A DNA stretch of 64,000 nt, taken from NCBI GenBank assembly GCA_018350325.1, contig JAEVLN010000001.1:4555254-4619253 (forward strand), in the 5' to 3' direction. The notes below the pieces were generated by a model. The model searched no databases. It was given only the letters and a program-made list of their open reading frames with translations, and was not told the origin of the DNA. Shown one piece after another: positions 23,128 to 32,609 of the stretch (within the stretch, counting starts at the first letter, position 1; every line of letters starts with the position of its first letter). This DNA is from Globodera rostochiensis (Eukaryota > Nematoda > Chromadorea > Rhabditida > Heteroderidae). Both the position numbers and the translations under genes were made by a program.

Positions 23128-25700
23128 TTAGGCGAACTTCTTCAATGCTTCCATTCTTTCCGGCGTTGGCGGATGCGAGTGATTGCACCACGAGTAGAGC
23201 CAATCGTCAATTGGCAACGAAAGGTTGTCTTTTCCCTGCAAAACAAAACAAAAAATCGGCTTCACTTCATCAAAAAGTAAATCAATCAGCAAATTATGGA
23301 TGGATGACAGAACCAATTTGATCAGTCCGCAGCACAGTTTGAGCGCATGGCCAAGCGTGACGGAGAAGCGACCGGCGGCAAATTCAAACTTTCGCGTGAA
23401 CACGTTGATCGCAAGTGACAGAAACTCGGTGTACGGTGCTACAAAAATGATGGCAAAAAATTTTTGTGAGTGAAAATTTCCACCGCCGACCAACCGACCC
23501 ATGACAAATTGCCCGATGAGGAGCAGTCCGATCAGAATGGGCTGCTGTTGTTGTTGTTGTTCAGGCGGAGGAAAACCGAACGCGGTGAACAGGCTCTCCT
23601 GTTGGTAGAACACGGAGAAGATGAACAGCGTGAACAGCAAATTGAACTGCAACAAAAAAAAGTGTGTCCAGAGAGCATTTTAGGGGGAAATCTTTCGATA
23701 ATTGTTGTCTCAAAAACCGGGCAAATCAATTCTTGTTTCTTGTCCCAGCATTTCAAAAACCAATCATTTTGTCACCAATTCCGCTTCATCTACCCCCCCC
23801 CCCCCGCTCCAAAACAATAAATATTTTAAAAAACCGATCAAATGAAACCTCAGTGATCGCCAAAAGAGCGGCCGAATGGCACAACTTCCAATGGCCAAGC
23901 TCGTGGCCCAACACCGCCACCACCTCGTCGTCGTCCATGCCAATTCGGTGCTCCTTCTCCGCTGCTGTCCCATTTTTGCCCTCATCCTTTTCTTCATCTG
24001 TGTTCAGCAACGGCTTTTCCTCCAAATTATTGGCATCATTTGTCGTCTCATCGTCGCCATCGTCCCCATGAAATCTTCGAACCGCTTCTTCCAATTTTTC
24101 CTGCTCTGCATCCTCCAATTCCGTCGTCTTGTTAGGTTCAGCCTACATTTTTTTTTCATCTTTTATGCAAAAATAGGAAACCTTTTTCGAACCCTTCCCC
24201 CACCTCATTGTCCGTTTCATCTTCGGCTTTTTTATGTTCGCTTTTGCTTTCCTCCCCTAACTGCTTCATCAGCTCGTTCATTTCCTTGCTCAGCAAAGTG
24301 TCGAATCTGTACAATTTTATACCAAAAAATGCACGAATGTGAGAGCACACTCACAGCACAATGCGCTTGTTCTTCCAAAAGCCGTACATGCACTGGCGTA
24401 TCCAGGGGGGGGGAATCAGGGGAATTCCCCCCCCCCCCGAAATGAAATTTGAAGAAAAAAAAACAAGAGGGGGGACCCTTTTGTTTTGCACTTTTACAAC
24501 TTTTTGATCAATTTTCTTAACAAATTGCCATCAAAAATCAAAAAATTTTTCCCGGCGGCGCCTATCGGCACCGCCGGGCCGTTCCTGGCGCTCAAATGGG
24601 ATTGCCATCTGAGCGCCGCGCTCAGATGGATCAATTCCCCCCTCCGAAATTTTTTTCTGGCTACGCCCCTGCGTACATGTACGCGTTGCTGTGCGTGGAA
24701 CGCTTCGAATCTTAATTCCAAAAAATTTAGAAAAAATAAAAATAAAATGCCAACTCCATACTCTCGACAACGTAAAGTTTGGCCAGCGGAAAGCCGACTT
24801 GGCTGGCCTGTGCCTCAATTTTGCGCTTCAGCTCACTGTCCGGCAACGGCGTGTACTTGTCGAAAAGGGGCGCAATAAATTCGGGGTAAACGAACATCAT
24901 CACCTAAAAATGGGGAATAAAATTTGCATTTTTTAACACATTTTATGAAAGCTGCTCACAAAAATGATCACGGAGAGTGCAGCCCATGCATAAATGTGGA
25001 AGTTTTCGCCTCCATGCCGAATGATCCAGATTAGCAGTGCCACAACCGGGGTGCTCAGCGCAAGACTGACGCCTAATTTCAAGGCTCGGTCTTTGAAGAA
25101 GAAAGGAATAGTCTAAAAAAATTAAAAAAATCAAAAAAAAAATTTTTTTTTTTTTTGGTAAAAGATACTACTTTGTTGAACCCGTAACGCTGCTCAATGT
25201 AAAATGTGCTGTAATAGCTGAACGGCAAGGTAATGGCTGTCTCAGCTATTGAACATAACAAAACGAACACGACAGAGTGCCAAATCTGCAAAAAAAAAAA
25301 AAAAAATTTTTTTTCAAATCTGGAAAAAATCAACAGACCTTGCCGCTTCCTGGCCAAACCCACAAAGCAATTCCTGAACACAAAGTCCAAATCGAGCACA
25401 AAAACACGATCTGAATCAATCCCGAAATCATAAATATTCAAATGATTTGTTCACACGAACTCACCGAGTACAACACGAAATTGAAGGCATCCGTGATGGC
25501 GTAAAGGCAAATTGCATTTTGTCCAGTTGGTAGGCCCGCGCTTTGTCAAAATCGGACTCCGAAATGATTGCCTTAACGGAAGCGGGCCGAGCCGTCGTAC
25601 GACGATAAAGTGCATACTGACGAACGGACAAATACACATCCCACGCGGAAGAGAAGAGATAAAACGCGTACAACGCTTAAAAAATTGTATCCGGTTCCAT
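23128..25700 (-). pseudogene. fce-1: Ste24/FACE-1 CAAX prenyl protease, interrupted by a transposon
   Basis: Homologue of ZMPSTE24/Ste24, a multi-pass ER zinc metalloprotease that trims prenylated CAAX proteins. Much of the protein is recognisable on the minus strand: AYQLDK near 25.52 kb, ITLPFSYYSTFYIEQRYGFN near 25.2 kb, FDKYTPLPDSELK near 24.85 kb, KRSTHSNAYMY near 24.69 kb, GFWKNKRIVL near 24.37 kb, the catalytic VLGHELGHWKLCH near 23.9 kb, and the C-terminus DDWLYSWCNHSHPP ending at 23128. Several lesions are visible. A 281-bp MITE sits inside the exon 24710-24355. The coding frame changes by one base near 25503. An in-frame TAA lies seven codons after the possible ATG at 25700. The usual Asp of the FEFQAD zinc-ligand motif is Gly (FEFAAG). 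The splice sites are otherwise intact. Either this is a decaying copy, or the haplotype or assembly carries errors; the transposon with its target duplication is not an assembly error type. Confidence 0.8.
24383..24679. mobile_element. hAT-type MITE, 281 bp, inside Ste24 coding exon
   Basis: Element 24391-24671 flanked by an exact 8-bp duplication cgtacatg (24383-24390 and 24672-24679). The ends are imperfect inverted repeats, CACTGGCGTATCCAGGGG at the left and, in reverse complement, CAGGGGCGTAGCCAG at the right. The interior has tttcttaacaaattg and a near-perfect hairpin around cggcggcgcctatcggcacc (24554-24573), the same block found twice in the larger MITE at 18153-18990. A second inverted pair (gccatctgagcgc and gcgctcagatgg) lies near 24603-24628. 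No coding capacity. Confidence 0.9.
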
Positions 25701-26466
25701 CGGAATTGTGTCTGTGGAATAAAAGTGAATTCGTTTCTTTTACATTTACAGAGTCAGTCATGTGCAAAAGTGTTTCATACAAAATGATAAAAGATGATGG
25801 CTTTTACAACAAAACATTTATTTTTATCGGTGAAGTAAACGGTACAAGTCCCGACAACATCGGATTTTTGGTGATTGGAGAGTTACGGTTCATTTTTTGA
25901 GGGATGTTGATTTGTGAGCATATCGATTGGGGTTTTCTATGTGGAAAAAACTGGACGAGGGGGGGTTTATTCGTTTTCAGCGTCACAATATGTACGTGCG
26001 CATGACGTGGCATAATCATAACCAGGGAACGGGTCGATATGCACCAGAAATGGCCTAAATAGCATGCAAAAATGCCGAAATAAGCACCGAAAAATAGCAC
26101 AACCAAGTGCCAAACGAAGAATCAAATCGATTTGTTGTTTAAGAAAAGTAAAAAAAAATTGATAGTTCGTTTTAACACGAATATTTTTAGGTTGTTAATA
26201 CTTTAAAGTTTAAACATAAATTAGACTCTGAGCTGTGAGCGCTTTATTCCAAAATTTTAAGTTATTTTATTTGCATTACATATTTAAAAGGATATTTATT
26301 TTATCGATATTCATGTGTAGAAAGAATAGCTTTACGCCATACATTTAAATTTTGTGGTGACGAAATGAAGTGACGAAATGACGGTGACGAATTGACGGTG
26401 ACGAAAAGACTGGAGCTGAAATGATGTGTCACCTTTTTTTGGGAGCGGGACGTTTGGGCGGCGGCG
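25701..26466. other. AT-rich intergenic region
   Basis: Upstream of the Ste24 gene. No gene recognised. Some short direct repeats (gacggtgacgaa) around 26380-26405. Confidence 0.5.
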
Positions 26467-26863
26467 ATCATTTCAGTGCCCACACTTCAGTGCCGGACAC
26501 TTCAGTGCCAGCAATTAAAAGGCTATAACTTTCTTTAAACTCAACCAAATCAAACAATCAAGATGTCATTGGAAAGCTCTAAGCTTTTAAAAGCTATTGT
26601 TAAGCCAACGCTAGTCAATTAAAAAATTCGTAAAAAAGTTATTGCAATAAAACTGATGAAAAGCCCTGATTTTGGATGTTTTTCACGTTGAACTTCTTAA
26701 AAACGATTGAACCGCCTTGGCTTTTTTTTTGTACGATTCTTCTCATTTAGAGCTTTCCAATGACATCTTGATTGTATGATTTCGTTGAGTTTAAAAAAAG
26801 TTATAGCCTTTTTAAGTGCTGGCACTGAAGTGTCCGGCACTGAAGTCTGGGCACTGAAGTGAT
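26467..26863. mobile_element. Foldback element with ~115-bp inverted arms
   Basis: The arms 26467-26582 and 26749-26863 are near-perfect reverse complements. Each starts ATCA-TTCAGTGCCC and contains three copies of cacttcagtgcc-type words, then aaggctataact, and ends at gatgtcattggaaagctct. The spacer is about 165 bp and AT-rich. This is the layout of a long-TIR MITE. I could not define a target duplication with certainty (gcg flanks both sides). Confidence 0.8.
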
Positions 26864-27665
26864 GCGTACCCACGTTTGGGCCCCCCGTTTGGGCTCCAGT
26901 CCTTTGAAGTGCCATAACTCTTCATGGAGCAAACCAAACTAAATAAATTAGGTACCAATCGAAAGCTCTATATGTTTAGAAGCTATTATCTAGCAGAGAC
27001 TAAACGAACATATAAACCTTTAAAAAGTTATGGTTTAAAAAGAGTGAAAACATAAGTTTTTGTTCTAATTTTCGATTATAACTTTTTTGAAAGGGATCTA
27101 ATCACTTGTTGATTTGAATACAAAATACCCAACAAAATTTTAATAGCGATTCTGCTGCTTGGAAAGAAAAATGTATTGGGAAAAATTATTTCAAGCGAAA
27201 AATATGCAGCCCTCAAACTTACAAATTAATGCCTTTATTTGACCAGCAGAATCTTTGTCCTTTATTTATTTTTACTTTGGGACTTACAAATTAGCTATCC
27301 AAACCCTGTATTTATAGAGCGGACAACTCGGCAATAGCCCTCCCCTCTCCTCCCCCCCCCCCTCGCCCTTAACAAATTAATAAATAATGTTTAGTTAAGA
27401 AAAACAATTTTATGTTCAAAATAACCCACACATATGTATATAAATATAAAATGCCTAGCGAACAAGGACGGGAGAAGGGTCAAGGAGATTCAATTGGATG
27501 CATGTGGTGGGGGGGGGGATGTCCCACTAAAGTTGAAAAAGAAATGTAAAAAAAGGAAAGATTGTTAATCCTCATCGTCTCTTGAATTTGTGCCACCGCC
27601 ACCGTTGCTCTTTGCTGCGCTCAATACAGCGGCGAATAACTGAGTTTAATTGTTCAATAACTGCA
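26864..27665. other. AT-rich intergenic region
   Basis: No gene seen. Contains a C run near 27350 and a G run near 27508. The last ~100 bases would be the 3' UTR of the SRF gene. Confidence 0.5.
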
Positions 27666-30600
27666 CTACAAACTGTAACCTTCCACCTGTTGTAAGGGAA
27701 GGAATCCAGCGGCGAGCAATTGCTGGAGAGCGTTGCCGGTGGCCGTGTCGTCGGAGAAGGAGGGGACGAGAGAGGAGGAAGCGCCGGAGGAGGAGGAGCA
27801 GACCGCCAAACAGCTCGCTGAAAGCGGCAATAAGGTGGGAAATGCCAAATGTCAGCGATGTCAGGGGTTAAAAGGTTTTTGGTGGAAAGAGTGCAATAAA
27901 TACAACGGGGATGATGCCAGCCATTTGGTGTCCAAAACTCACTTTCCAACAATCTGTCCGCCCCCTCGCCACTACCACCCGAACTGTTGTCTTCTGCCTC
28001 CACAAAGTCGCTGCTGAAGCCGTCTTCCTCCGTCAAGTCCGCGTAGTCCCTCTCTCCCGTTGCGTAGACAACCCCTTGGGGCATCTGGTAGAGTATTGGC
28101 ATGTTTTTTTGATTGTTGTTGGCGTTGTGCCTTTTTGGCTTTATGACAGGACGAAAAGAAGAGGATGGAAGGCGATGTTTTATAGTTTGGTGAACATTTG
28201 GATGCGTTGTGGTGGAGGAGAGACGGAAAGGTGATGAGGAGGAGCGTTGGGGGTGGTGGGTGTGCTGGTTCGAGTGGCGGGGGGAGGCTGGGGAGGAAGT
28301 GGCATTGTGGGGGGAACGTGAGTGGGAAGGATGGTTCAAGGATGACATGGGGAAACAGGAGGACGGGGAAGAGGAGGGCAGCAAGCCTAAACGGGCGAGT
28401 GAAGTTAGTTGTTAATTAAGGGAAGAGGGGGGGGGGATCCTCGAACAAAGGCTGTTTGTATCTACTCACTTTGCAAAAGAAGAGGAAGCAGTGCAGCCAT
28501 CAGCTGGTTTTGGTTTCCACCCGCCTGCTGCTGTACCCCCAGCAGTCGTCCTTCTCCTCTTTCCCCCTGCGACGTCGTCCTACTACTGCTCCCCCTAGCC
28601 GGTGTTGCAGTCGTTCCTTTCGCATTCTGTCCTTTCAGTCGCTGGTCCGCTGCCGCCTTCAGCACCTCCTTTAGCGTCTTCTGTACCTGTTGGGCGTCCA
28701 TCGTTGTGACGGTGCCCGATGACAAGGATGAAGACGGCTTTTGGTATGTTTGGAAGCTGAGCGAATCGATCTCGGGCTTAATATTGATTTAGAGCAGCAT
28801 ACAAACCACTTGTCACCTCTTTTTTGTCCTCTTTGACCTCCTTCGTCTTCTTCTGTCCCAGGCCCTCTTTCTGCCCAATTGGTCTCTCTTCCTTCTCCGA
28901 TCGCTTCGTTCTTTTTTTTGGAATTATTTTGTCTCTCTGTTCTGCTCCAAGTTCGTTTCGAACTGCAACCCCATTTGGCAATTGAACCATTGTCGGTGAG
29001 GGGAACACACTGTCCGCCACGTTCTGTGAGGTGATGAGGGATGGTTAAAATATGTAGTCAAGTGCTAAAAGTCGTTTCTCTCTTCTTGTAATTCAAATTC
29101 CTTCCCCATTTGAAGAAGAAGCTTTCTCGACTTGGAAGCAAACAGTGAAACTCCGACAACTAATGAAAAAGGCAAAGTATGACGAAAGCAAAGGAAGCGG
29201 CTGGGGGGGGGGGGGGAGGTGGCCAAACACAGAATAGAAACGTACTGAGAACTTTGGAGAACAACAGAAATAGAAGCGCCCCCCGCCTGCGATTTGTTTG
29301 TCTTCCCAATCAGTCGCTTGTCCTCTTCAATTCCATTCCCATTACCCAACTTTCTGCCCTCCCCTCCCATTCCAACACTTTTTGTACAATTTGGTCGTGA
29401 AGGTTGGAGCTGAATGGGACGGGCAAGCATTTATTGGAGAAATCATAGTCCGTAGGGGGGGGGGGGAGGGGGGGGGGGGGAGGGGGGGGGGAGAGGGGGG
29501 GGAGGGGAGGGGGGGGGGGGAGAGGGGGGAGGGGGGGGGGGAGGGGAGGGGGGGGGGGGTATGCGGGAAGAATTGGTGGCGACGGGGGGGAGCAGTGATC
29601 GACGGGCAAATAGGGGCGACCTTCGCGAAAAGCTTTGCTATTCCCTCCCCAAATTTGCTTTCTCACATCATTTCCACGAACAAAAAACTTAATTTGTAAG
29701 AAGATTTGGGAATAATAGGGGCGGAAGAAAACATTCAAAGTCGGACACGGAAATGTTGCCAAAGGGAGGGGCGCGAAAGGACCAACGACTGACGGAATTT
29801 AAATTTGTCGGCAGTCGACGACTAAAAGAAAAATTAGCATTTTAAATCGGCGATTTTGGCCTGAGAAGAAGAGAGAGAGAGACGAATCTCAAATAAGGCA
29901 TGGCAAATGAACAAACCGTTGTCCCCGTCCCCGTCGCCGTTCCCTCCCCGCTTTCCTCCCCGCTTTGCGGCTGCTCCCCGCCAATTTTCCTCTTTCGCAC
30001 ATTTCCTCCATTTCCACTGACGGGCGAAATTCCGAGCGTCGGCGGTTCGAAGGTGAATTCGGTCTTGGTTGGTAGTGGATCGACTGCTTAACGAGAAGAA
30101 ATTCGACTTCAAAAAGGGCTAACATTGCAAGCGAATGGGAAACTCCCAAAATCGAATTTGCCTCCCCCCCCCCCATTTTTCTCCAAATCATTTAGGTTTA
30201 AGCCCCTCAATTTTCCGGTCGGTGTTAGTCGTTTCGAGAAATCCGCCATTTAATTGGAAACATTCAAAAAACATAATATTTTGTTGGTCCAAAAAGTGAC
30301 GGATTTTTGGAAATGAACGGCACGCCCTTTCACCTCGCTGGCCGCCACTCTCCGCCCCTTTTCTCGGATTGGCCCCCTCCCCTCCCCTCCCCTCCCTTAT
30401 TCGCTGTTGCAGACGCAATGAATGAAAAGACAGGTCCGACTCACTCAGCCAAAAAAGGAGAGAAAGGGGAGGGGGGGGGGGGGGGGGGGAGTGTAAAGGA
30501 TACAGTATGGTCAAAGAAAGAGTCATCGATCTCCAGCAGTGCAATGCCTCGTTTTACTTAATTTAATGCTTGCTTGGGTTTCATTCTTTTGGAAGAGGAC

Positions 30601-32609
30601 ATTTTTAACCGCATTCTGAAGGAATGCTTTGCGATTAGTGCCGCCCTCACCGTCCGGTGCGTTCAGACAGCCTTGAATGAGCTGTTTGCCCGGCTCGCAG
30701 AGGATCATCGGCTTCAATTTGCTGGTCGCAAATGCGTAAACATGTCCCGTTTCGGAGGCCACCAGCAGCATCACTTGGGTGCCGGTCAGCGTGGCCAGTT
30801 CGTTGGCCTTAGAACGAAATTCAGTCGATTAGCGTACCCCCCCCCCGCACGCCACCTTCTTCATAATGCCAGTCTTCCGTTTGCTGAAGGTCGTATATCG
30901 GCGCAATTTGTTACCGATGTACTCCATTTTGATCTTTACTCTTCCTGAATAGAAAATTGTTTATTATTTAGTTTGCTGCCCGTTCTGATCAACGGAACCT
31001 TTCGTTTTTTTCCCATTTGGCAAAAGAGTCGGCGTTCCCTTTGACGTTTTCCCTTTAGCCGATTTTGTTGTTGCCTGAGGGTTGTTAACTGTGGAAGATG
31101 ATGAGCCGTTGCTTTGGGTTCCATGAGAGGGATTTGCTGCAGCCGGAGGGGGGCCGAAGGAAGTTGCCGGGGAAAGGAAAACGCCCGAAGCGAAGTCCAT
31201 CTGAAAAAACGAATGTTGGGAAAAGGAAATGAATTGGAAAGGACAGAAAGCCGATGAATGGGGGGGGGGGGGTACAAAAAGGGCCCACTGAAATGAACGA
31301 ATGTTCCCTAAGAAAGCAATACACAGATCAATTCACCATGTCAAATATGGAAAAGGTAATAAAAGAAGCAAAAAGGGAAAAATGGGACAAGGTCCGCCAT
31401 TGCTTCGCCCATCCCAATTCTCTTCTCCCCCCCCCCCCCCCCCCCCCCCCCATATCCTCCTCCTCCTTCTTGCTTGCTGATCATCCCATCCATCCAACTA
31501 ACCCCCTTTTGAGCCCTTCTCACGCACCCAATTTGTCCTCCCCTCCCATTGCTTCTTTCTGCTAATTATCCTCATCTCCCCCCCCCCCCCCCCCCCTCCT
31601 CTTCCTCTTCCTCTCTCAATCGTTCTCTTTTGTCTCTTCCACAAAGCCTCTAAAAGCATTTTTTATGTTTTAAAATTAACCTAACAAAAGTTAAGTTAAC
31701 AGAAATAAGCATAATATTGTTATGTACTTGTTGGGCGGGCTCTCTTCCTTTCCCATTTCCTCCCTTAAATGCTCTACGCCGACTCCCAACCGGACCTGCC
31801 CCCATCCCTCCCCCTCCCCTCATTCTTCCTCATTTTCATCATCAATCGCCCATAGTCTTCCCCATCATCCTCTCCTCCGCCATTCCCTGCCCAATTAGCC
31901 AATTGAGTACGTGAACGAATTGAGGGAGGGTTGGGAGGAACCCTCCCTCCCCCGTCTCATCCCTACGGCATCCCTTGGGGCAATTTTGGCTGTTTGATAT
32001 GCTTCCAAATTGCCGGCGGCGCCAATCGCCGTCACCATACATCATTTTTTGCAATCGTTCGCCCATTCTTCGCCAATTTCGTTTGTTGCCGATCGCTAAG
32101 CATTGGACAGAGTGAAGAATGGGGGGGGGGAAGTTTTGGATGGACGAAAGAAAGGGGCAAATTCCGTTCGGAGATGTGTCCCCCCCCCCTTTCCCCTTCC
32201 CCTTTCTTGGAGGAGAAGGGAAAAGGTGCATAAATTAACAACGGCCCCCTTTCATCCCTGCAGGGGAGTTACGATAACATCCTGCGGAACCTTCCCCCCA
32301 CAGTCCCACCAAAATCGTCCGATTAGACCTTCTCACCTCATCCTCCGTTCTTCCTCTGCTCCCCTCCTCCGCCTCCTCTTCGTCCTCCTCGCTTTCCTCC
32401 TCCTCCTCCACCTCCTCTCCGTTCTCCTCCTCTTCCTCTTCCTCCTCCTTTTCCTCCTCCTCTTGCTTCACCGCGCCTCCTCCCCACTGAGCCAACATTC
32501 TGTCCAACTCAGTTTGGAGGTGCACACTGGCACACTGTTGCTGATCACTTTGTTTCTGCTGCCCCGCATCACCTCCCCCTGTTTGCTGCTGCTCTTCCTT
32601 CACAAACAT
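27666..32609 (-). CDS. unc-120: Serum response factor, MADS-box transcription factor (UNC-120 type)
   Basis: DNA-binding regulator of muscle genes. Proposed exons: 32609-32337, 31200-30999, 30944-30856, 30807-30610, 29023-28817, 28776-28470, 28386-27943, 27817-27666, about 623 aa. The MADS box and SAM extension are unmistakable: GRVKIKMEYIGNKLRRYTTF, SKRKTGIMKK, ELATLTGTQVMLLVASETGH, VYAFATSKLKPMI and LIQGCLNAPD. The first exon encodes a Gln/Glu-rich, highly acidic 91-residue segment and joins in phase 0 to MDFASGVF; it could instead be 5' UTR of a gene starting at 31200, since that ATG directly follows ttttttcag. The end of the fourth exon is uncertain: 30610 keeps frame with the next exon, while a better-looking donor at 30650 does not. 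The C-terminal half is Ser/Pro/Gln/His-rich, with YQMPQGVVYAT near 28.08 kb and ends LLAAGFLPLQQVEGYSL. The intron 29024-30609 carries long C/G runs. Confidence 0.85.
29430..29590. repeat. G-run tract in the SRF intron
   Basis: Nearly uninterrupted G with single A or T breaks on the + strand, about 29455-29560, followed by tatgcgggaag. On the sense (minus) strand of the SRF gene it is C-rich. Such a tract can form G-quadruplexes on the template strand and is also prone to sequencing length errors. Confidence 0.85.

Noticed and set aside
29298..29762. Gly-rich and Pro-rich frames
   Set aside because: Produced by the G tract in the SRF intron.
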